From: Nonomuraea indica
Lineage (GTDB): Bacteria; Actinomycetota; Actinomycetes; Streptosporangiales; Streptosporangiaceae
Direction: 5' to 3'
Length of the DNA stretch: 64,000 bases
Assembly (NCBI RefSeq): GCF_002850745.1
Contig: NZ_KZ559469.1
Location: 604,359-668,358, forward strand
In this document: positions 44,762-55,422 of the stretch, in pieces
Position numbering within the stretch: position 1 is the stretch's first letter
Layout: each line of letters opens with the position of its first letter
Program-made: the position numbers and the translations under genes
Notes under the pieces: model-generated
Databases searched by the model: none
Told to the model about the DNA's origin: nothing
The model's input: the letters and a program-made list of their open reading frames with translations, nothing else

Positions 44762-46174
44762 TTACTGCCTGGCCCGTTCCAGGGCGTCCCAGAAGCCGCG
44801 GCGCAGGGCATGGCGTACCTCGTCGTGCAGCAGGAAGTCGATCGGCAGCGACGAGCCCTGGAGCAGCCGGGCCTCCAGGTCGGACGGCATGCGCGGCTTG
44901 CGGGCGAGGACGGCCTCCAGCCAGAGGGCCGGCGCGTCGCGGGCGACGGACTCGCCGAAGTCGTGGCCTTCGCGGTGGGCGGCCTTGACGGCGTCGGCCA
45001 GCGTGGTGGCGCCGCCGGTCGCGGCCGGCGGCACGGGCGACGGCTGCGGGCCGGTGTAGGCGCCGAGCTGCGCGGGCTGGTAGGTGCCGTTGGCCGACGG
45101 CATCGTGAACTGGCCCGTGGACGGTGACTGCGGTTGCTGCTGGATCGGGCCGGTCGCCGGAGCCGGGGGCGGCGGATCCTGCTGGAAGTAGCTGGGCAGC
45201 GCCGACGGGGTGGAGCCCTGCCCGTGGCCGGGGGACGATCCGCTGTCGCCGGCCGGGGCTGCGGCTGCGGCCGATCCGTGCGCCGGTGAGCTGTGGCCCG
45301 GCGCGCCGAGGGCCGGCGGGTTGTGGGCGGGCGGATTGTGGGCCTGCGGGTTGTGGGCCTGCGGGTTGTGGGCGGAGGACGCGCTGTGGGCGGGCGAGCT
45401 GTGGGAGGCGTGCCCGGAGGAGGCGTGCCCGGAGGAGCGGGGTGGAGCGGCATGGCTGCCGGTGCTCTGCGGAGGGGTCGGCAGCGAGGCGGGCAGCGAG
45501 CCGGGCGCCGACGACGTCGACGGGGGCGGCGGAGCGGGCGGCGGGGCCGGCAGCGCGTGGGTGGCGGTGTGCGAGGCGGCGTGCGAGGCGGGATGGCCGT
45601 TGCTGAGTGGCTGGTGGTGGCCGTTGGACTCGCTGATGCCGGTCACCAGGGTGACGTACGGCCGCAGGTGGGCCGCGCCGAGCTCGATGAGGTCGTCACC
45701 CTCCTGCCGCAGGGTGCGGGAGACGGCCCAGCCGCCCTCGGCGGCGACGTGGACCACGGTCACCCGGATGCCGAGGTCCTGCGCGTCGCAGACGACCTGG
45801 GCGAGATCCTCGTCGCCGCTGACCACGACGGCGTCGCAGATGGCGTTGTTGCGGGCGAGCGTCATCAGGTCGCGGTGGACCTGCGCGTCGACGCCCTCGC
45901 GACGGCCCGGCCGGATGCGGGACAGGCGCAGTTTGAGGCCCGGGAGGTCGGCCAGCACGTCGTGCTCGGGTGTCCGGCGGCCCTCGACCGTCGCCTCGTA
46001 CCAGTAGCACCGCAGGAGCGGCAGCCCGGTGCGCTCGCGGGACAGGCCGGTCATCAGCTGCAGCAGTCCTGGGTAGTCCCAGGAGACGGCTTCGCGATGG
46101 CGGGTCCCATGCACGGCCATCGCGCCGTCGGCCAGCAGATAGCCAGCGTCCACGAACAGCGCGCAGCGATCCAC
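44762..46174 (-). CDS. NYN-domain (PIN-like) RNase with low-complexity linker
   Basis: 470 aa from GTG at 46174. The NYN domain (about 1-165) has the acidic residues CALFVDAGYLLADG, EGVDAQVHRDLM and VVSGDEDLAQVV, the LabA/DUF88 pattern expected for metal-dependent RNase. A linker of about 200 residues is rich in Pro, Ala, Ser, His and Gln, with HNPQAHNPQAHNPPAHNPPA repeats. A conserved C-terminal helical domain follows (about 380-470; LPIDFLLHDEVRHALRRGFW). It converges with the eRF1-like gene, with an 8-base gap. The leader holds a GGCTCTG/CAGAGCC hairpin (46210-46229). Confidence 0.85.
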   Translation of the reverse strand: MDRCALFVDAGYLLADGAMAVHGTRHREAVSWDYPGLLQLMTGLSRERTGLPLLRCYWYEATVEGRRTPEHDVLADLPGLKLRLSRIRPGRREGVDAQVHRDLMTLARNNAICDAVVVSGDEDLAQVVCDAQDLGIRVTVVHVAAEGGWAVSRTLRQEGDDLIELGAAHLRPYVTLVTGISESNGHHQPLSNGHPASHAASHTATHALPAPPPAPPPPSTSSAPGSLPASLPTPPQSTGSHAAPPRSSGHASSGHASHSSPAHSASSAHNPQAHNPQAHNPPAHNPPALGAPGHSSPAHGSAAAAAPAGDSGSSPGHGQGSTPSALPSYFQQDPPPPAPATGPIQQQPQSPSTGQFTMPSANGTYQPAQLGAYTGPQPSPVPPAATGGATTLADAVKAAHREGHDFGESVARDAPALWLEAVLARKPRMPSDLEARLLQGSSLPIDFLLHDEVRHALRRGFWDALERARQ

Positions 46175-46358
46175 TGAAACCGCCCCTTTCCTGGTGGTCC
46201 GACCTCACTGGCTCTGCACCGTCAGAGCCGGACGTGGCGGCCCTTTCTCAGGGTAGTGAAAGCAGGTGATCGCGCGAGGTTAATCCCGACGATTCGCCCT
46301 CCGCCCGCTGTGGGGCCGGCTGATCCAGGGAGACCGTACCAGTTTGTCCAGAATGTGG

Positions 46359-46862
46359 TCAGCGGCGGGCGTCCACGCGGCTCGACCCGGGCGCGGTCTG
46401 GAGCCGCTGGATCTCGGCGGCGGTGCTGCGCTCGGCCGTTCTCATGAAACGGATGACGGTGTCGAGCTCCGCGTCGTCGAAGCCGGCGAGGTCGTCGCGC
46501 GTACGGGCGACCAGTCCGGCGTAGGCGGCCCTGACGCGGTCGAGGCCGTCCTGGGTGGGCTCGATGAGCACCCGCCGGCGGTCGTCCGGGTCGGCCACCC
46601 GCCGGACGCAACCCGCGGCGACGAGCCGGTCGATCATGCGGGAGGCCGATCCGGTGGTCAGGTTCACGTACTTGGCCAGCGCGCCCGGTGTCGCGCGACC
46701 GTGGCGGCCCAGCGCGTGCAGGCATTGCACGTCGGTCTCGGTGACCCCCAGCCGCTCGGCGACCAGGCTGTTGAGCTGCACGACCGCGATCGCCCAGCCG
46801 GGGATCACATCCTCGGTGACCTCGGCGAGGAGCGTCTCCCTGCTCACGCCCGGCTTCGTCAT
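46359..46862 (-). CDS. MarR-family regulator
   Basis: 167-aa MarR protein. The winged helix is ATPGALAKYVNLTTGSASRM followed by IDRLVAAGCVRRVADPDDRR and RVLIEPTQDG, the usual DNA-binding helix and wing. ATG at 46862 (MTKPGVSRE) is used; ATG at 46877 would add five residues. It is divergent from an MFS exporter, and three copies of a TGTGNNNCGCAG motif lie between, so it very likely represses the exporter and itself. Confidence 0.88.
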   Translation of the reverse strand: MTKPGVSRETLLAEVTEDVIPGWAIAVVQLNSLVAERLGVTETDVQCLHALGRHGRATPGALAKYVNLTTGSASRMIDRLVAAGCVRRVADPDDRRRVLIEPTQDGLDRVRAAYAGLVARTRDDLAGFDDAELDTVIRFMRTAERSTAAEIQRLQTAPGSSRVDARR

Positions 46863-46889
46863 GGCGGCACCGCCCATCTCTCATATCGC

Positions 46890-46950
46890 TGTGCGACGCA
46901 GTAAATTCGTATAGAGTCTCTGTGTGACGCAGCTACTGTGCTGCGCAGTA
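46890..46950. promoter_or_regulatory. Triplicated operator-like motif between MarR and MFS genes
   Basis: TGTGCGACGCAGTA at 46890-46903, TGTGTGACGCAGCT at 46921-46934 and TGTGCTGCGCAGTA at 46937-46950. The third forms a dyad with the preceding bases (TACTG/CAGTA, 46934-46950). Spacing of the first two is 31 bases, about three helix turns. They are likely MarR sites. Confidence 0.6.
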
Positions 46951-46994
46951 AGAGTATGTCATCACCTCACCATCCCCTGGGAGCGCAGCTCAGC

Positions 46995-48461
46995 ATGACC
47001 ACGCCCACCCACCTCCAGGGCGGCACAGCGCCGCCCACCCCCCTGTCCGGACGCACGGCCGCCGTCGTCCTGACCGCGATCCTCTCCGCGTCCTTCATGG
47101 AGCTCCTCGACGCCACCATCGTCAGCGTGGCCGCGCCGGCCATCGCCCACGACCTGGGCGCCGGCGAAGCCGCGATCCAGTGGATGATGGCCGGCTACAC
47201 CCTCGCCGTCGGAGCGGGCCTGATCACCGGCGGCCGTCTCGGCGACTCGTACGGGCGCCGCCGGGTGTTCCTGCTCGGCCTCACGGCGTTCATGCTGGCG
47301 TCGGCCGGTTGCGGGCTGGCGCCGGGCTCCGGCGCGCTGGTCGGCATGCGCGTCGCGCAGGGTCTTGCCGGCGGGCTGATGATCCCGCAGGTGTTCGGCA
47401 TCATCCGCGCGTCGTTCGAGCCCGGCGCGCGCGCGAAGGCTCTGGGCGCCTACGGTGCCGTGCTCGGCATGGCCTCGGTGGCCGGACCGCTGCTCGGCGG
47501 CATCCTGGTCGAGACCGACCTGTTCGGTCTCGGCTGGCGGGCGATCTTCTGGGTCAACGTGCCGATCGCCCTCATCGCGCTGGCCGTGGGGGCCCGCGCC
47601 CTGCCCGAGTCCCGCGCGCCGGGCCGCTCCCGGCTCGACCTGACGGGCGCGCTGCTGGCCGCCGTCGCCGCGGTGCTCCTGCTCCTGCCCCTGATGCAGG
47701 GACGCGAGTGGGGCTGGCCCTGGTGGGGCTTCGCCATCCTGGCGCTCTCGGTCCCCGTGGCGGCGCTGTTCCTCGCCTGGCAGAGGCGCCTGACCGTCCG
47801 CGGCGCGCAGCCCATCCTCGATCCGGCGCTCCTGCGCGTCCGAGCCTTCGCCGGCGGCCTGGCCGTCTCGCTGCTGTTCTTCGGGGCGATCGGCTCGTTC
47901 TTCCTGCTGCTGTCCCTCTACCTGCAGCTCGGGGCCGGGTACACCGCCCTCGACACCGGGCTGGTGATCCTGCCGTACGCCATCGGCTCGCTCGTCACCT
48001 CGGGGATCGGGGTCCGGTTCGCGCACCGCTTCGGCCGGGCCCTGCTCACCGGCGGCGCGCTGACCCTGGCCGTGTCCCAGGTCGCGCTCCTCCTCGTCGT
48101 CGGCGACGGGACCGAACCCGCCTACTGGAGCTTGGCCGCGCCACTGTTCCTGGGCGGGCTGGGCCTGGGACTCACCGCCCCGTCCCTGATCGGCGTCGTC
48201 CTCGCCGGGGTGCCCGCCAGGGACGCCGGCGCCGCGGGCGGCGTCCTCACCACCGTCACCCAGATCGGCAACGCGCTCGGAGTCGCCGTCCTCGGCGTCG
48301 TGTTCTTCACCCGGCTGGACGACTCCCTGGCCGGCGGCGCCGCGAACCTCCCCGCCCACGGGGACGCCCTCGCCGCGATCCTGCTCTGGCAGATCGGCTG
48401 CTACGTCGGCGCGGCGGCGCTCATGTTCCTGCTCCCCCCGCGCGCCGCCTCCCATGAGTGA
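46995..48461 (+). CDS. MFS drug exporter, DHA2 (EmrB/QacA) family
   Basis: About 488 aa with 14 hydrophobic segments. Motif A reads GGRLGDSYGRRRVFLLGL, the DHA2 motif D1 MELLDATIVSVAAPAI, and motif C GAVLGMASVAGPLLGGIL. Proton-driven efflux of a hydrophobic compound is the family role. It follows the MarR repressor and precedes a P450 by 48 bases, suggesting export of the substrate or product of that enzyme. ATG at 46995 has GGGAG upstream; ATG at 46956 is an alternative close to the operators. Confidence 0.9.
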   Translation: MTTPTHLQGGTAPPTPLSGRTAAVVLTAILSASFMELLDATIVSVAAPAIAHDLGAGEAAIQWMMAGYTLAVGAGLITGGRLGDSYGRRRVFLLGLTAFMLASAGCGLAPGSGALVGMRVAQGLAGGLMIPQVFGIIRASFEPGARAKALGAYGAVLGMASVAGPLLGGILVETDLFGLGWRAIFWVNVPIALIALAVGARALPESRAPGRSRLDLTGALLAAVAAVLLLLPLMQGREWGWPWWGFAILALSVPVAALFLAWQRRLTVRGAQPILDPALLRVRAFAGGLAVSLLFFGAIGSFFLLLSLYLQLGAGYTALDTGLVILPYAIGSLVTSGIGVRFAHRFGRALLTGGALTLAVSQVALLLVVGDGTEPAYWSLAAPLFLGGLGLGLTAPSLIGVVLAGVPARDAGAAGGVLTTVTQIGNALGVAVLGVVFFTRLDDSLAGGAANLPAHGDALAAILLWQIGCYVGAAALMFLLPPRAASHE

Positions 48462-48509
48462 CACACGCCTCGCCGCCCCGTTCCGGAGACCACCCGTCAG
48501 GAGACCGAG

Positions 48510-49658
48510 ATGACCGACGCGCCCATCGCCACCTGCGACCCGTTCGCCGTCACCGTCCGTGGGATCGGTGAGCCTCATCCCGCCCGTGCCGCCCTGCGCG
48601 CCGCCGGCCCTCTCGTCCGGGCCGAGGCCCCGGCCGGTGGCCCGGTGTGGATCGTCACCGACGACGCCCTGGCCCGGGAGGCCCTCGTTCACCCCCGCAT
48701 CGTGAAGGACCCCGCCTACGCGCCGGCGCACTGGGACCGGCGGACCGCCGGCCTGGAGCCCACCGCCGCCGAGCAGCCGTCGCTGACCACCTTCGACGGC
48801 CCCCCGCACGCCCGGCTGCGCCGGGCGCACGCTCCGCTCTTCACCGCCCGCCGGATGCAGGACTACGCCGGACGGATCACGGAGCTCGCCCGCGACCTGC
48901 TCGCCGAGGCCGCCGCGAGCGGCGGGACGGTGGATCTGACCGCCGACTTCACCACCCGGTTCCCGCTCACCGTGGTGTGCGACCTGCTCGGCGTGCCCCT
49001 CGACCGGATCGACCAGGCCATCGCGGCCTGCCGGGGCATGCACGGCACCGAGGCGGAGGTGGGGGCGGCGATGGCCGCCTTCGGGCAGCTGGCCGCCGCC
49101 GCGCTGGAGGAGGGCCGGCACGGCCTGGCGGCGGAACTGCGCGCCCGGGTCCCCGACGAGACCACCGAGACACAACTGCACTACCTGATCTTCACGCTGA
49201 TCTACGCCGGGCAGCTCACCACCGACCCGTCGCTCGGCTTCCTCCTCGCCCATGTCCTCGACACCCCCGCCTCGGAGGGGGACACGGCCGAGGAGGTCGT
49301 CCGGGAGACGCTGCGCCTGCACGCGCCGGCGCCCTTCACCCTGTGGCGATTCACCGCGACCGATCTCGATCTCGCCGGGGTGCGGCTCCCCGCCCGCTCC
49401 CCGCTGCTCATCGACATCCAGGGGATCAACACCGATCCGGGCCGGCCGATCGGACCGGACCTCACCTTCGGCGCCGGCCCCCACTACTGCACCGGCGCGC
49501 ACCTCGCCCGGCTCGAACTGCGCGCGATCGTCGAGGTCCTGCGCAGCGACCTGCCCGGCGCGCGCCTCGCGGTGCCGTTCGCCGAGCTCCGGCAGACCGA
49601 CCTCGGCGGCATCCAGGGAAGCCGGTTGACCGCGCTGCCGGTGAACCTGCGGGGGTGA
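48510..49658 (+). CDS. Cytochrome P450 with atypical I-helix
   Basis: 382 aa, slightly short. The haem loop FGAGPHYCTGAHLARLEL has the thiolate cysteine and the K-helix ExxR is RETLR. The I-helix reads LIYAGQLTTDPSLGFL: the alcohol Thr is kept but the acidic residue of AGxETT is Leu, and the following segment is shortened. This suggests altered oxygen activation or a non-hydroxylating reaction. ATG at 48510 has AGGAGA upstream. It is probably co-transcribed with the MFS exporter. Confidence 0.9.
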   Translation: MTDAPIATCDPFAVTVRGIGEPHPARAALRAAGPLVRAEAPAGGPVWIVTDDALAREALVHPRIVKDPAYAPAHWDRRTAGLEPTAAEQPSLTTFDGPPHARLRRAHAPLFTARRMQDYAGRITELARDLLAEAAASGGTVDLTADFTTRFPLTVVCDLLGVPLDRIDQAIAACRGMHGTEAEVGAAMAAFGQLAAAALEEGRHGLAAELRARVPDETTETQLHYLIFTLIYAGQLTTDPSLGFLLAHVLDTPASEGDTAEEVVRETLRLHAPAPFTLWRFTATDLDLAGVRLPARSPLLIDIQGINTDPGRPIGPDLTFGAGPHYCTGAHLARLELRAIVEVLRSDLPGARLAVPFAELRQTDLGGIQGSRLTALPVNLRG

Positions 49659-49702
49659 GGCGCCCGATCGCGGCGCAGGTGGAGGCCCATAAGCTTGGGC
49701 GC

Positions 49703-50236
49703 ATGACGGATCGCGACAACCTGCTGGCCGAGATCAAGAAGAAGGCCGTGGTGCACGGCAAGGTCGTGCTCTCCTCGGGACGGGAGGCGGACTTCTACCT
49801 CGACCTGCGCCGCATCACGCTCGACGGCGCGGCGGCCCCCCTGGTCGGCCGGGTGATGCTGGACCTGACCGCCGACCTCGCCTTCGACGCCGTCGGCGGG
49901 TTGACGCTGGGCGCCGACCCGGTGGCCACGGCCATGCTGCACGCCGCGGCGGCGCGGGGGCGCGAGCTGGACGCGTTCGTGGTGCGCAAGGCGCAGAAGG
50001 CGCACGGGCTGCAGCGCAGGATCGAGGGTCCGGACGTGGCCGGACGGCGCGTGCTCGTCGTGGAGGACACCTCCACGACCGGGTCGTCGCCGCTGACCGC
50101 GGTGGAGGCGCTGCGCGAGGCGGGCGCGGAGGTGGTGGCCGTGGCCACGATCGTCGACCGGGGCGCGGCCGGGCGCATGGCCGGGGAGGGCCTCGACTAC
50201 CGCAGCGCGTACACGCTGGCTGATCTCGGCCTGTGA
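49703..50236 (+). CDS. pyrE: Orotate phosphoribosyltransferase
   Basis: 177-aa type I PRTase making OMP from orotate and PRPP. N-terminal HGKVVLSSGREADFYLDLRR is the OPRT orotate loop, LTLGADPVATAML is the PPi loop region, VVRKAQKAHGLQRRIEG is the mobile loop, and the PRPP motif is VLVVEDTSTTGSS. ATG at 49703 is the family start. Its neighbours dedA, fba, DUF3151 and purA match the M. tuberculosis Rv0357c-Rv0382c area, where pyrE (umpA) is also present. Confidence 0.95.
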   Translation: MTDRDNLLAEIKKKAVVHGKVVLSSGREADFYLDLRRITLDGAAAPLVGRVMLDLTADLAFDAVGGLTLGADPVATAMLHAAAARGRELDAFVVRKAQKAHGLQRRIEGPDVAGRRVLVVEDTSTTGSSPLTAVEALREAGAEVVAVATIVDRGAAGRMAGEGLDYRSAYTLADLGL

Positions 50237-50239
50237 GCG

Positions 50240-50635
50240 TCAGGAGCCGCGGACGGTGAACGCCTCGCGTTCGCCCGAGTCGCCCTGGGGGCGCGGCGTG
50301 CCGTTCTCGGTGACGCGGACCGTGGCGGCGTCGGTGAGCACCACGTCGAGCTCGGGCTCGAAGTAGCGGACCTCCTCGCCCCGGCTCATGTCACGGTGGT
50401 GCAGCACGTCACCGCCCGGCACGCGGACCGTGACGAGCGGGCAGGTGTCGGCCACGCACTCGATGCGGACCGTCGGCACCTGCGCGCCGGCCGAAGGGGT
50501 TTGCGCGGTGGCGATGCGGGCCTGCGGCTGGTCCGCCGTGCCGCGCGACGCCAGCAGCGCACGCCCGCCGACGACCAGGAGCGTCACCACCACCGCGACG
50601 GCCAGGACGGCGAGCGCGAGGCGGGCGAGGCCCAT
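50240..50635 (-). CDS. Small membrane-anchored protein, RodZ C-terminal-like
   Basis: 131 aa from ATG at 50635; GTG at 50659 would add eight residues. One membrane helix (LARLALAVLAVAVVVTLLVV) precedes an extracytoplasmic domain with a possible disulfide (RIECVADTCPLV) and a beta-rich end (VRVTENGTPRPQGDSGEREA, then FTVRGS). The vxvNGxP...ftV pattern is reminiscent of the DUF4115 domain at the C-terminus of RodZ. Function unknown. It converges with pyrE, 3 bases apart. Confidence 0.6.
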   Translation of the reverse strand: MGLARLALAVLAVAVVVTLLVVGGRALLASRGTADQPQARIATAQTPSAGAQVPTVRIECVADTCPLVTVRVPGGDVLHHRDMSRGEEVRYFEPELDVVLTDAATVRVTENGTPRPQGDSGEREAFTVRGS

Positions 50636-50690
50636 CGGATCTGACCTGTGGCGTCCCACACACGGGAGGGTACCGCGCGAGCGGCCTCCG

Positions 50691-51404
50691 CTAGGGGCCC
50701 TCGGGGCCGGCCGGGAGGCGGTGGTGCTCGCCGGTCGGCACGAGGACGGCCCGGGACGCCCGGCGGCGGCGCTTGACGACCTCGGCGAAGATCGGGATCA
50801 GCGAGACGAGCACGATGAGCAGGACCCCGGGCAGGATGTAGCCGTCGATCCGCCTGGGGTCGACCCGGTTGCCGAGGTGGTGGCCGAGCACGAGCAGGCT
50901 CTCGGTCCAGACCACGCCGCCGACGACGTTCCACACGAAGAAGCGCCTCGTGGTCATCTCCAGCACGCCGGCCACCGGGTTCATGAACGTGCGGACGATC
51001 GGCACGAACCTGGCCAGCACCACGGCCTTGGCGGGCCCGAACTTCTCGAAGAACTCCTCGGCCCGGTCGACGTGCTCCCGCCTGAACAGCCGCGACTCGG
51101 GCTTGTCGAACATCCTGCGCCCGAAGCGGGCCCCCAGGAAGTGGCCCAGCTGGGCGCCCGCGATCGCGCACAGCGGCGTGCCGAGCACCAGCACCGGGAA
51201 GGAGAGCGGCTCGATGCCCATGCCGTACGCCACGGACGCCGAACTGAAGATCCCCGCGGCCACCAGGAGCGAGTCGCCCGGCAGGAAGAAGCCGAGGAGC
51301 AGACCCGTCTCGGCGAAGACGATGGCCAGGACGCCGACCGTCGCGAACGCGCCGAGGACGGTGAGCCACCACGTCGGGTCGAGGACATTCAGCAACCAAT
51401 CCAC
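50691..51404 (-). CDS. DedA family membrane protein
   Basis: 237 aa with about five hydrophobic segments. DedA motifs are LGFFLPGDSLLVAAGIFSSA (re-entrant loop with the essential acidic residue), GAQLGHFLGARFGRRMFDKP and KAVVLARFVPIVRTFMNPVA with the two key arginines. DedA/SNARE-associated proteins move lipid carriers such as undecaprenyl phosphate across the membrane. M. tuberculosis Rv0364 sits beside fba in the same way. Divergent from fba. Confidence 0.9.
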   Translation of the reverse strand: MDWLLNVLDPTWWLTVLGAFATVGVLAIVFAETGLLLGFFLPGDSLLVAAGIFSSASVAYGMGIEPLSFPVLVLGTPLCAIAGAQLGHFLGARFGRRMFDKPESRLFRREHVDRAEEFFEKFGPAKAVVLARFVPIVRTFMNPVAGVLEMTTRRFFVWNVVGGVVWTESLLVLGHHLGNRVDPRRIDGYILPGVLLIVLVSLIPIFAEVVKRRRRASRAVLVPTGEHHRLPAGPEGP

Positions 51405-51560
51405 AAGGTGAGACTACCTGCACGGACAGTGACGGCCAGTCGGCGCGCGGGTGGTCACGGCAGGTGCCGGGGGGCATGCCGACGGGCGTTGTCTCTACCA
51501 CGCGGGGTACCGGACGGGGATACTGGCTGCGCGGAGCCTTACTTCACAGGGAGACGAATC

Positions 51561-52583
<1,023 letters not shown>

Positions 52584-52617
52584 CCATGCTCGGGGCCCGG
52601 CGGGTATGACTTGTCCT

Positions 52618-53028
52618 ATGGACAACCTTCTCGCCGGGCCGCCCCCGACCCACCTGCCGGATCTGCCCGAGGCCAGGGAGGCGCTCGAATCCGGTGCCAA
52701 GGCCTCCGACGTGGCCGCCCGCTTCCCCGCCTACCCGGCGGCGTGGGCGGCGCTCGCTGAGGAGTACTTCGCGCAGGGCCACGCGGTCACCTCCTACGCC
52801 TTCGCCCGCACCGGCTACCACCGCGGGCTCGACCAGCTGCGCCGCAGCGGCTGGAAGGGACACGGGCCGATCCCGTGGGCGCACGAGCCCAACCGCGGCT
52901 TCCTGCGCTGCCTGTACGCCCTGGCCAGGGCCGCACAGTCCATCGGCGAGAAGGACGAGGCCGAGCGGTGCGTGCAGTTCCTCCGGGACAGCGACCAGGC
53001 CGCCTATGACGCACTGGCGGGAGACTAG
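52618..53028 (+). CDS. DUF3151 family protein
   Basis: 136-aa actinobacterial protein of unknown function. Diagnostic stretches are SDVAARFPAYPAAWAALAEE, AYAFARTGYHRGLDQLRRSG-like sequence and GPIPWAHEPNRGFLRCLYAL. It is helical and TPR-like in look, with no signal. It lies between fba and purA, as does M. tuberculosis Rv0360c. ATG at 52618 is chosen; a TTG/GTG-type extension upstream adds only four residues. Confidence 0.88.
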   Translation: MDNLLAGPPPTHLPDLPEAREALESGAKASDVAARFPAYPAAWAALAEEYFAQGHAVTSYAFARTGYHRGLDQLRRSGWKGHGPIPWAHEPNRGFLRCLYALARAAQSIGEKDEAERCVQFLRDSDQAAYDALAGD

Positions 53029-53031
53029 CCC

Positions 53032-54411
<1,380 letters not shown>

Positions 54412-54414
54412 CCG

Positions 54415-54565
54415 CGGGACCGCCGTCAGGCCGCAGTAGCCGCGGGACCGCCGTCGCCGTCGGACCGCCGTCGCCATCGGGCCGCCATTCGCCGTCGGAC
54501 CGCTGTCGCCAGGCCGCCATCGCCGTCAGTCCTCCGTCGCCGTCGGACCGCCGCCGGGTCGGCAT
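54415..54565. repeat. Degenerate tandem repeat after purA
   Basis: About 150 bases built from variants of GCCGTCGGACCGCCGTC, GCCATCGGGCCGCC and GCCGTCAGGCCG. It separates purA from the convergent GNAT gene and is read through in an antisense frame only as repeat peptide. Probably slippage-derived. Confidence 0.65.
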
Positions 54566-54570
54566 CGCCG

Positions 54571-55218
54571 TCAGGCCGTGAGGACGGCGGCCGTCATCGG
54601 CGTGTGGACGCACCACCCGAGCGTCTCGTAGAGCGAGCGGCCGGCCGGGGTGGCCACCAGGACCCCCGTGCCCGCCCCGCCCGCGGCGGCGTGCGCGGCC
54701 AGGGCCTTCATGACGATCGTGCCCAGGCCGCGCCGCCGATGGTGGTGGGCCGTCTCGACCTGGTCCACGACGGCCGTGGCGCCCGCGACGGCCATCTGGC
54801 CCCGGGCGGCCATCTCGCCGGCGTGCGTGAGGAGCCGGGCGACCGTGACGCCGGCGCGGGTGGTGACGGCCAGCGTGTAGCCCGGCGGGGCCGCCACCGG
54901 CGTCTCCTCCAGCTCGGCCGTCATCATGAACTCCGGCTCCTGCACCACCCACGACGGCGGCAGCCAGCGCTCGACGGCCTCGGCCGGGGCGCACAGCTTC
55001 AGCCATGTCCCGGGGGTGTCGACCACGGCCGTCAGGTGGCGCAGCGTCGCCGGGGTGGGCGCCGGGACGATGTGCCGGGCCAGGTGGTCGCGGAGGCCGA
55101 CGTCGACGCGCAGGCCCCACGGCTCGCGCACCGGCCCCGGGGTGCCGCGGGAGATCACCCAGCCGTCCACCCACGCCCGCACGGTCTCGGGCCGGACGGT
55201 TCTGACAGCCTGCGTCAT
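54571..55218 (-). CDS. GNAT family N-acetyltransferase
   Basis: 215 aa from ATG at 55218 (MTQAVRTVRPE). The GNAT core is in the C-terminal half: GQMAVAGATAVVDQVETAHH, then HRRRGLGTIVMKALAAHAAA (the acetyl-CoA pyrophosphate loop RRRGLG) and GVLVATPAGRSLYETLGWCV. The N-terminal half is an unassigned domain. Substrate unknown. It is convergent with purA. Confidence 0.82.
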   Translation of the reverse strand: MTQAVRTVRPETVRAWVDGWVISRGTPGPVREPWGLRVDVGLRDHLARHIVPAPTPATLRHLTAVVDTPGTWLKLCAPAEAVERWLPPSWVVQEPEFMMTAELEETPVAAPPGYTLAVTTRAGVTVARLLTHAGEMAARGQMAVAGATAVVDQVETAHHHRRRGLGTIVMKALAAHAAAGGAGTGVLVATPAGRSLYETLGWCVHTPMTAAVLTA

Positions 55219-55422
55219 GGCGATCAGCGTAGGGCAGCGATATGACATCAATCCATGCAAGGGGTGTCTGTCCGGCAAAGCCCGCCTCGCCATCCCACAT
55301 ATCCCGATACCGGACATATCGCCGCGATGCCGCTGCCGACCGCCTTCTCGGACGTACACCCACAAAAAGGGCGCGGCGTGGCGACTCACCGCGCGGGACG
55401 GGCGCCAGGGTAGGGTCCCGGT

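Noticed and set aside
48510..49658. P450 considered a pseudogene because of the odd I-helix
   Set aside because: The haem-Cys loop, ExxR and full reading frame are intact, so altered chemistry is more likely than decay.
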